In this document: positions 7,007 to 13,217 of the stretch, in pieces | Position numbering within the stretch: position 1 is the stretch's first letter | How the letters are laid out: each line of letters opens with the position of its first letter | Assembly: GCA_959604655.1 (NCBI GenBank) | Contig: CAUHCL010000058.1 | Span: 1 to 13,217 of the forward strand | From: an uncultured Alistipes sp. | Lineage (GTDB): Bacteria; Bacteroidota; Bacteroidia; Bacteroidales; Rikenellaceae | Direction of reading: 5' to 3' | Length of the DNA stretch: 13,217 bases | Notes under the pieces: model-generated | Database searches by the model: none | The model's input: the letters and a program-made list of their open reading frames with translations, nothing else | Told to the model about the DNA's origin: nothing | Position numbers and translations under genes: made by a program

Positions 7007-9985
7007 TCAGAACGGCAGGTCCATGCCCGCCGAGAAGTAGATGCCGCCCTCGCTGGGGCGGTAGAGCGACAGCGTCACGGCCACCGTGGCCGAGGCGGGC
7101 TGACTCAGCAGGTTGACGTCGAAAGTAAGGTCGCCGCCCCACGAATCTATCTTGTGCCAGCGCTCGTGCAGCATGCCTTGTCCGACGAATCCGCGGCGGC
7201 GGAATCGGGCTATGTCGTACCCCACGTTGGCGCGTATGCGCTTGAAATATGCTATTCCGCGCCAGCCGCCGTCGGGGTAGCATATTGGGAATGCGTAGTT
7301 GAGCGACGCGGCCATGTAGTGGCGGTTCTCTATCTGCGTGGTGTCGAATCCTCGGGGCAGCAGCCGCGTGGACTTGAATGTGAGGGCCGAGAGCGCGTCG
7401 CGCGAGCGGAACCCGCCTATGGAGGTCTGGTAGGCCAGGTCGAGATTGAAACTGTTGTGCGGCAGCACGCCCGGGGTGTAGATGCGGGTGAACAGGGCGA
7501 CGAGGTCGCTGAACCTTCCGTCGGCGGGGTTTATGGCGTAGGAGGCCGATGCGGCGAAGCCCCACGGCGGGCGGAAATCGCGGTGCGACATGCGCACCAT
7601 GTCCTGAAATCCCACCGAGAACGAGGTGAGGTGCAGCCCCTTGCTGTAACCTATGGTCGCCACGTTGCTTATGCCGCCGTCGCCTATGACGAGCCTACCC
7701 GTGTTGGCCACCAGTCCGTTGGAGTAGTTCCACGAGGCCGATGCCGTCAGGTAGCGGGTGTGGTAGCCGCGCTGGAACATGACGGGCACCGATACCGACG
7801 CGCCCACGGAGTAGTACTTGCCGCGCGCGGGGGCTGCGGGGAACTCTATGGCGTGGGTCTCGGGGTTGTAGGTGTATATGGGGTATATGTTCTGGCGGCC
7901 GCCGTAGGTGGCGTTCACGCTTATGGTGGGACCGAGGCCGTGGTAGCGGAGCGAACCCTTCCACACCGATCCGTCGCCGCGGCTCCAGCCGTAGGTGAAG
8001 AATCCCTGCATGGTCGAGAGCAGATTCTGCGTCATGAGCGTGGCGCCGAGGTTGAGGTTTACGGCGCCTTCCTCGCTCAGCGAGAAGGGGTCGTAGGAGA
8101 GCGGCGCCCAGCTGTGGAAATTGAACAGGTGCGGCGCCTTGCGGTAGCGGCGCACCTTGCGCGGGGCAGCGGCCGAAGCCGCGGTGTCGGCCGCGCCGAG
8201 CATTACCGTGTCGAGGTTTATGGTGTTCCAGCTCCGTCGCGGCGGGTTCACCACGTCGAGCGGCAGTGCGGAGTACTCCACGGGGCGCAGCTCCTTGCGC
8301 AGAGGCTGGATCGAGGGGCGGTAACCCAGCGAGTCGTAGGTGGCCATCACCACGCGCCCGTCGTCGGTCGGCGCGGGATAGAACGATCCGTAGGTCGACT
8401 CCGAGATGCGGTATTCCCGCCCCTCGCGCAGGTCGTAGCAGTGCGCCTCGTCGCGTCCCGAGGCTATCGAGCCGTAATAGAGCATGCCGCCCTGCGCCCG
8501 CAGGTCGCTTATGGTGATGTAGGCGGGCCGCGTCACCTGCCGCGCCGTGCCGTCATCGCCGATCCGTGCGATCCACATGCCCTCGTTGCCTGTTATGATG
8601 GCGTAGAGGCTGCGCGTGAGCCCGTCCCACGCCAGCGAATGGACCTCCTGCCCGAATGGCAGTGTGCATCGGCTCTGCGCGCCTCCGCGGGTGCGGTGCA
8701 CGATGGTATATATGCCGTCGGGGGCGTATTCGGCCCATGCCAGACCGCCCTCGCCGTCGGGCGTGGGGTAGAGCAGATTGCCGTGCAGGGCGATCGTGCG
8801 GGGGCGGTTCTCGCCGAGGTCGAAATAGCATATGCGCGACTCCACCTTCTCTTCGAACATCTTGCTGCGTCGGTACTCGGTCCACCATACACGCCGCGCG
8901 GCGCGGTCGCAGACGGGGCGCGTCGACACCTCGCCCGTGTGGCAGAGGGTGCGCTCACGGCCCGTGGCGGCGTCGAGCAGCACGAAGCGCGACGGGTCGT
9001 CGAAATCCTCCTTCAGGAGCAGCAGCGTGTCGCCCGCGATGTGTATCGGATGCGAATATCGGGTGTAGCTCCTGCGCGGCGGGGCGGGGAGGAACTCGGC
9101 CGAGTTCTGCACCGCGGGCAGCGAGGCCCAGTAGTCGGCCAGCGAACGGAACGTTCGGCGGAACAGGTCGCGCGTGGTGAATCCGAACAGCTTGCGCATG
9201 GTGAGTCCCGTCGACACCACCATCCACGGGTGGCGCGGGCCGTAGGCCGCTATCTCGTCGCAGATGACGCGTCCCGTCACCTCGTTGCCGTACGACACGA
9301 GCTGGTAGCCGAGTCGGTAGTGGTCGGGGATGAAGTCGCGGTAGGAGCCGCAGAAGAATTTGTCGGTGTTGCGGTATTTGGTCGCTATGTCGCCCATGGC
9401 GCGGAATTCGAGCGTGAAGCGCGGCTGTTTGCCCCGACCGAACGACGATGCCTGCGTCTCCGACATGGTGGCGTCGCCTTCGAGCATCCACAGCGGCATG
9501 TAGAGCAGGCCGATGGTGGAGCTCTGTTGGCCTATGAGGCGGCTGAGGAACTTCACGAAACCCACGTTGAGGTTGTTGTACTGCACGGCATGGCGGTACT
9601 CGTGGGCCACTAACTGCTTGATCCACGGCATGGAGTAGCTGTCGACGGCGGGAGCCGACAGGAACTCCACGCGTTTGGGCAGCCACATCACCAGACCGTT
9701 CGAGCGCATGTTCTCGGGGTGGACGACGAACGGTATGTCGAGTGCGGGCAGGCGGTAGCCGTAGTCTATGTAAGGCTGCATGTACTCCACCAGCCGCAGG
9801 GTCGAGAGCCCCACATCGGGCGTATGGTCGGGGTAGATCACTTCGGCCCGTTCGGTCGCGGCCCGCATCCATCTGAAGCGCGCGGGGTCGGCGCCCCAGC
9901 TGTAATACTGGGCGCATGCGCGATCGGTCGCGACCAGAGCCGCGACCGTCGTCAGGAACCGTGCGATATGCCGCATACCTCGCAT
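7007..9985 (-). CDS. Outer-membrane protein: HExxH metallopeptidase-like domain, TolB-like propeller, C-terminal beta-barrel
   Basis: The 992-residue product begins with a signal peptide cleaved near residue 25 (ATDRACA-QYY). Residues 26-300 resemble a gluzincin-type zinc peptidase: HEYRH (128-132) supplies two histidines and a glutamate, and Glu169 in PLWMLEGDA fits the third ligand seen in peptidase MA-like families. Residues about 305-570 are short repeating strands like a TolB/WD40 propeller. After a low-complexity linker (597-620), residues 620-992 alternate polar and hydrophobic strands, contain HLFNFHSWAPL, and end in PF, as Omp85-like barrels do with a terminal aromatic. The start is 6 bases after the SUI1 gene stop; Met4 (9976) is an alternative. 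I know of no assigned function for this architecture; the domain calls rest on motifs and strand pattern. Confidence 0.78.
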   Translation of the reverse strand: MRGMRHIARFLTTVAALVATDRACAQYYSWGADPARFRWMRAATERAEVIYPDHTPDVGLSTLRLVEYMQPYIDYGYRLPALDIPFVVHPENMRSNGLVMWLPKRVEFLSAPAVDSYSMPWIKQLVAHEYRHAVQYNNLNVGFVKFLSRLIGQQSSTIGLLYMPLWMLEGDATMSETQASSFGRGKQPRFTLEFRAMGDIATKYRNTDKFFCGSYRDFIPDHYRLGYQLVSYGNEVTGRVICDEIAAYGPRHPWMVVSTGLTMRKLFGFTTRDLFRRTFRSLADYWASLPAVQNSAEFLPAPPRRSYTRYSHPIHIAGDTLLLLKEDFDDPSRFVLLDAATGRERTLCHTGEVSTRPVCDRAARRVWWTEYRRSKMFEEKVESRICYFDLGENRPRTIALHGNLLYPTPDGEGGLAWAEYAPDGIYTIVHRTRGGAQSRCTLPFGQEVHSLAWDGLTRSLYAIITGNEGMWIARIGDDGTARQVTRPAYITISDLRAQGGMLYYGSIASGRDEAHCYDLREGREYRISESTYGSFYPAPTDDGRVVMATYDSLGYRPSIQPLRKELRPVEYSALPLDVVNPPRRSWNTINLDTVMLGAADTAASAAAPRKVRRYRKAPHLFNFHSWAPLSYDPFSLSEEGAVNLNLGATLMTQNLLSTMQGFFTYGWSRGDGSVWKGSLRYHGLGPTISVNATYGGRQNIYPIYTYNPETHAIEFPAAPARGKYYSVGASVSVPVMFQRGYHTRYLTASASWNYSNGLVANTGRLVIGDGGISNVATIGYSKGLHLTSFSVGFQDMVRMSHRDFRPPWGFAASASYAINPADGRFSDLVALFTRIYTPGVLPHNSFNLDLAYQTSIGGFRSRDALSALTFKSTRLLPRGFDTTQIENRHYMAASLNYAFPICYPDGGWRGIAYFKRIRANVGYDIARFRRRGFVGQGMLHERWHKIDSWGGDLTFDVNLLSQPASATVAVTLSLYRPSEGGIYFSAGMDLPF

Positions 9986-9991
9986 CGGGTG

Positions 9992-10333
9992 TCAGCCTCC
10001 CGCTTTCTTGCAGACGTAACCCGCCGCCGCGAGCAGCTCGGCCACACGGTCGCGGCGGTCGCCCTGAATGATGATCTCGCCATCCTTCGCCGATCCGCCC
10101 GTGCCGCACTTGCTCTTGAGCATGCGGCCCAGCTCCGCCAGATCGGCCTCGCGGCCCACGAAGCCGCGCACGATGGTGACGGTCTTGCCGCCGCGGTGCT
10201 TGCGGTCGAGCCATATGCGCAGGTTCTGGCGCTCGGGGGCGAGCGTCTCGGGCTCCTGCTCGTCCGCGGTGTCGTATTCGAAGTCGGGATCGGTCGAGTA
10301 GACCATGCCCAACCGTTCTTTCCAGTCGGCCAT
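9992..10333 (-). CDS. yciH: SUI1/YciH family translation initiation factor (eIF1-like)
   Basis: This is a 113-residue bacterial homologue of eukaryotic eIF1, a small ribosome-binding protein thought to influence start-site fidelity. The family signatures are clear: RKHRGGKTVTIVRGF (44-58), KCGTGGSAKDGEIIIQGD (75-92) and the C-terminal GYVCKKAGG. Residues 1-35 are a variable acidic tail. Length is typical of YciH proteins. The gene is followed after only 6 bases by the large outer-membrane protein gene, so they are almost surely on one transcript. A perfect 10-base hairpin lies between it and the rhamnosidase stop; no good TAnnTTTG promoter is visible in that 77-base gap, so transcription may partly come from upstream. 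Its role in bacteria is poorly established. Confidence 0.93.
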   Translation of the reverse strand: MADWKERLGMVYSTDPDFEYDTADEQEPETLAPERQNLRIWLDRKHRGGKTVTIVRGFVGREADLAELGRMLKSKCGTGGSAKDGEIIIQGDRRDRVAELLAAAGYVCKKAGG

Positions 10334-10353
10334 AATTTGTTCCGTATCGTCGA

Positions 10354-10381
10354 CAAAGCCCTCCCCGAGGAGAGGGCTTTG
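10354..10381 (-). terminator. Hairpin between the rhamnosidase and SUI1 genes
   Basis: A perfect 10-base stem, CAAAGCCCTC (10354-10363) with GAGGGCTTTG (10372-10381), encloses an 8-base loop. It lies 30 bases past the rhamnosidase stop and 21 bases before the SUI1 start. On the minus strand the bases after the stem are TCGACG, not a T run, so it may be a leaky terminator, an RNA 3'-end protector, or a leader element of the SUI1 gene. Confidence 0.55.
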
Positions 10382-10410
10382 CGCTCCTTTTATAAGGTTA
10401 TATGCCTGAA

Positions 10411-12972
10411 TTATCGCTCTATCGTGTACGAGCCGCTCTCGTATACCTTCGATTCGCTCTCGCCCGGGAGGGTCACGTCAGCCGTGGCGCCCTCGGGTAC
10501 GGTGAACTCCCAGATCCACTTGTCGCCCTCGTACCGCCATGCGCTCTTTATCACGCCCGCAGCCGATTTGTACTCGGCCGTGAGGTGTCCCAGACGCTTG
10601 TCGGGCACGGGCTTCATTATGATGTGCTTGAAGCCCGGGACGGCGGGATCGGCGGCGATGCCCGCGGCCGTTTCCCAGATCCACTCGCACACGCAGCCGT
10701 AGGCGTAGTGGTTGAAGCTGTTCATGCCGCGCGGACCCATGCCCTTGTCGAGCATGTAGCTGTTCCAGCGCTCCCAGATGGTGGTGGCGCCGTTGTCGAC
10801 CGAGTAGAGCCAGCTCGGGTTCTTGCGCTGGAAGAGAAGCTCGTAGGCGATGTCCGACATGCCGTTCTCGGTGAGCGTGCCCATCAGGATCGACGTTCCC
10901 AGGAAACCCGTTTGCAGGCAGTTGTCGTGCTGCTTGAAGTTTTCGCGCAGACGGGCTATCATGCGGGCCTTGGCCTCGCCCTCGACCAGTCCGTTTTTCA
11001 GGGCGAACAGGGCGGGCGTCTGCATGGTGTTCAGTATCTCGGTCTTGAACGTTCCGTCGGGGTTGAGGAACGTCGTTTTCATGTACTCTCGGGCATCGGC
11101 GGCCATCTGCGAATACTTCGCGGCGTCGCGACCCGTCGCGGCGGCCATATCGGCCATCATGGCGGCGTCGATGGCCCAGTAAGAGGCGCACAGATAGTTC
11201 CAGTAGTCGATGGTCTCGGGGCGCAAGCCTCCTTCGCCGTAAATTCCGCCGCCGCACGACTCCAGCGGCTCGTAGCTCAGCCAGTCGGCCCACTGGTAGT
11301 TCATGTTCTCGTCTTTCAGGGCTTCGTGGTTGTATTTGGTGTCGTTGATGTGGTTCATGAAGAGATCCATAGCCTCCCAGTTCTCATCCACGATCTGCTT
11401 GTCGCCGAACTGCTTCCACACGGTCCACGGAACTATGATTCCGGCGTCGGACCAGCCCACGCGCATCGTTTCGTTGCCGTACTGCGCATGCGGAGCCACG
11501 CCCGGGAAGCCGCCCTGAGGGCTTCGGCTGTCGCGCATGTCGCGCATCCACTTGTGGAAGAATGTCGAGGTGTTGGCAAAGAACGTGCCTGTCTCGGAGA
11601 ATACCTGCGTGTCGGCCGTCCAACCCAGACGCTCGTTGCGCTGCGGGCAGTCGGTCGGCACCGAGAGGTAGTTCGACAGCTGGCCCCAGTAGGTGTTCGA
11701 GATGAGTCGGTTCACCGACTCGTCGCCCGTCGAGACCTTTCCTATTTCGAGTTTGGCGGCGATGGAGGTGACGGGGATGGTCGCTATCTCCTTTATAGTC
11801 ACGGTGTCGGTGGCGGTGATCGATACGAAGCGGTAGCCGAAGAAGGTGCAGCTTGGGTGATAGCTTGCATACTTGTCGTCCGCGCCGAAGGTGTATTTCA
11901 TCAGGCAGCCCGTGTCGGGTATGCGCAGGTTCTCGCGGTGCACGCTGCCCTCGGGGCCGTCCATGCCGCGGCTTCTCGCTCCGTTGCCGTCGTTGAGCAG
12001 CTCGCCCGGCAGGCAGGTGAGCGTGGTGCCCTCCTTGGCCTTGAACACGAACGAGGGTACGCCCGCGCAGTTCTGGCCGAAGTCGATGACCAGAGTCTCG
12101 CCCGCATTGACGGTCAGAGTCTCATTGGGTGCGAAGTTCTTGAGCACGACCACTTTGCCGAACTCGTTCTCCTTGGCGTTCTCGACATCTTTCCATGTGT
12201 AGGCTTTCACGGGCGAGAGCTTGAGATCGTGGCGCAGATATATTTCGGCACCCTCCGACGGCAGCACCTCGCCGCGGAACTCCTTGTTTTCCTCGGGCGT
12301 TGCGAGCTGCTCCACGCACTCGTAGCCCATCTTCTCGCGGGCGTCGTATTCCTCGCCGTCGAAGATCGCGGCGTGTTTCACGGGACCCGCTATGCCTGCC
12401 TTCCAGTTGTCGAGGTCGGTACCGTAGAGCTTCTTCGAGCCGTCGGCATAGGTGAGTTCCAGTACGCCGCGGAAAGCGCACTTCGTGCCCCACATGTCCC
12501 CGTCGCCCGGGGTGACGATCTTGTCGGCCCACCAGCCCGGGGTGACCTGCGCCGACAGCTGATTTTCGGCGCCCGCATTGCACTTGAATGCGTCGGTGAT
12601 ATCGTAGGTGAACGAACGGCGGGTCTTGAGCACGTGCGTGAAGCCGGGCTTCAGGACCTCTTCGCCCACGGGGGTGCCGTTGAGGTAGAGCTGGTAGACG
12701 CCCAGACCCGTGGTCATCCACTTGGCCGAGGTGACCTTGCCGTCATTCTTCACGGTCGATACGAACCAGCTTGCGCCGTCGGCCGCACGGCCGTTGTTGC
12801 GACCCCTCACGACGGGGGCATCCGCAACCGAGATCCATTTGGCGGACTCCCATGCCGAAGCGTCGAGAGCACCGACCTTCTCGCCCGCCGCGGGCGACGA
12901 AGGCGAACAACTTGCAAATAATGCTGCGCTTGCCACGGCTGCAAACGCCAAAAGACGTAGTTTTGTTTTCAT
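10411..12972 (-). CDS. Alpha-L-rhamnosidase, GH78 family lipoprotein
   Basis: The enzyme removes terminal alpha-L-rhamnose from plant glycans or glycosides. The 853-residue product begins with a lipoprotein signal ending in FASC, with Cys22 the likely lipidated residue, so it is anchored in a membrane. Domains in order: N-terminal beta-sandwich (about 40-280, with TTGLGVYQLYLNG), a second sandwich (290-400, with LVIDFGQNCAGVP), the helical barrel catalytic domain (410-760), and a C-terminal sandwich (765-853). The GH78 signature DCPQRNERLGWTAD (441-454) holds the acidic residues Asp441, Glu447 and Asp454; Glu734 in TIWERW is the likely base. A full consensus promoter lies just upstream. No SusC/SusD pair or other glycosidase is in the window, so the exact substrate is unknown. 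Confidence 0.95.
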   Translation of the reverse strand: MKTKLRLLAFAAVASAALFASCSPSSPAAGEKVGALDASAWESAKWISVADAPVVRGRNNGRAADGASWFVSTVKNDGKVTSAKWMTTGLGVYQLYLNGTPVGEEVLKPGFTHVLKTRRSFTYDITDAFKCNAGAENQLSAQVTPGWWADKIVTPGDGDMWGTKCAFRGVLELTYADGSKKLYGTDLDNWKAGIAGPVKHAAIFDGEEYDAREKMGYECVEQLATPEENKEFRGEVLPSEGAEIYLRHDLKLSPVKAYTWKDVENAKENEFGKVVVLKNFAPNETLTVNAGETLVIDFGQNCAGVPSFVFKAKEGTTLTCLPGELLNDGNGARSRGMDGPEGSVHRENLRIPDTGCLMKYTFGADDKYASYHPSCTFFGYRFVSITATDTVTIKEIATIPVTSIAAKLEIGKVSTGDESVNRLISNTYWGQLSNYLSVPTDCPQRNERLGWTADTQVFSETGTFFANTSTFFHKWMRDMRDSRSPQGGFPGVAPHAQYGNETMRVGWSDAGIIVPWTVWKQFGDKQIVDENWEAMDLFMNHINDTKYNHEALKDENMNYQWADWLSYEPLESCGGGIYGEGGLRPETIDYWNYLCASYWAIDAAMMADMAAATGRDAAKYSQMAADAREYMKTTFLNPDGTFKTEILNTMQTPALFALKNGLVEGEAKARMIARLRENFKQHDNCLQTGFLGTSILMGTLTENGMSDIAYELLFQRKNPSWLYSVDNGATTIWERWNSYMLDKGMGPRGMNSFNHYAYGCVCEWIWETAAGIAADPAVPGFKHIIMKPVPDKRLGHLTAEYKSAAGVIKSAWRYEGDKWIWEFTVPEGATADVTLPGESESKVYESGSYTIER

Positions 12973-13015
12973 ATGGTTCGGGTTATGTTTTGCGGATTAT
13001 ATGATTGTCATTCAA

Positions 13016-13047
13016 CAAATGTATGTATTTATCGGCAATTAAACAAA
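13016..13047 (-). promoter_or_regulatory. Consensus Bacteroidota promoter of the rhamnosidase gene
   Basis: On the minus strand this reads TTTG (13047-13044), a 20-base spacer, then TACATTTG (13023-13016). That is an exact match to TTTG-N19-21-TAnnTTTG of the Bacteroidota primary sigma factor. Transcription would begin near 13008, leaving a leader of about 36 bases before the ATG at 12972. No operator or riboswitch is evident in that leader. Confidence 0.85.
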
Positions 13048-13217
13048 TTTATCGTGCGGTTTGTGCGATTTGTTGTTCGGGTAGCGGCGGACTGCGCGGC
13101 TCTGATGAGTCGCAGGCATCGTTAATGGGAAAGTTTTCGGGCAGCAGCCTGCGGAGGGCGTAGTGTGAGCATTTGCGAACAACTGCGGGCCTCCGCGGGG
13201 CAGAGGCTGCGGCCCGC
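13048..13217. repeat. Right-edge non-coding region with inverted repeats, candidate dispersed repeat
   Basis: GCGGAGG (13151-13157) is inverted at CCTCCGC (13190-13196), and GCGGGCC (13185-13191) at GGCCCGC (13211-13217), so two competing stems can form. A minus-strand frame is open from the edge to a TAA at 13049-13051 (56 codons including the stop) and could be the tail of an upstream gene. It uses AGG, TCA, CTA and CGA, codons uncommon in the neighbouring genes, and it ends in a proline/glutamine-rich stretch that resembles no family I know. A plus-strand frame over the same bases is open apart from a TAG at 13160. I favour a structured repeat over a gene, but the window ends too soon to decide. 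Confidence 0.35.

Noticed and set aside
6953..9613. 886-codon plus-strand open frame opposite the outer-membrane protein gene
   Set aside because: Composition is that of an antisense shadow, with no signal peptide, motif or promoter. The minus-strand frame has a signal peptide, HEYRH and a barrel-like C terminus.
10402..12921. 839-codon plus-strand open frame opposite the rhamnosidase gene
   Set aside because: Antisense shadow; the minus strand encodes a complete GH78 enzyme with a lipoprotein signal and consensus promoter.
1..13217. Mobile element, CRISPR array or defence system
   Set aside because: No transposase, integrase, repeat-spacer pattern, or nuclease/helicase gene is present. The coding content is metabolic and envelope-related.

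Overview
The window looks like chromosomal DNA from a GC-rich member of the Bacteroidota, most likely Alistipes or another Rikenellaceae. The grounds are promoters of the Bacteroidota type (TTTG-N20-TACATTTG before the last gene, TAACTTTG before the penicillin-binding protein), genes without a consistent Shine-Dalgarno sequence, a Bacteroidota-style lipoprotein signal, and the family types present. The genus is an inference; no rRNA or marker gene here settles it.

Layout. At the left edge a tRNA-Thr(CGT) gene runs leftward into a strong hairpin terminator. A rightward block follows: a short CstA-family transporter, a TPR-like helical protein that overlaps its end by 20 bases, and a secreted alpha/beta hydrolase (363-3344). 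This block meets a long leftward block at a shared hairpin terminator near 3370-3396. Read in its own direction, the leftward block begins with a GH78 alpha-L-rhamnosidase lipoprotein (12972-10411) and a hairpin. It continues with a SUI1/YciH translation factor (10333-9992), 6 bases later a 992-residue predicted outer-membrane protein, then a bifunctional class A penicillin-binding protein (6873-4471) and aspartate-semialdehyde dehydrogenase (4411-3404). The right edge (13048-13217) holds inverted repeats and no convincing gene.

How the genes fit together. The penicillin-binding protein and Asd form a natural pair: Asd makes the precursor of diaminopimelate, and the penicillin-binding protein builds and crosslinks peptidoglycan. 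The transporter, the secreted hydrolase and the rhamnosidase suggest nutrient scavenging by a gut-type saprophyte. The rhamnosidase has no SusC/SusD partner inside the window.

The least described item is the 992-residue protein. It combines a HEYRH zinc-peptidase site with a downstream WMLEGDA glutamate, a TolB/WD40-like propeller, and a C-terminal beta-barrel ending in phenylalanine. No CRISPR array, transposase, phage gene or integrase was seen.
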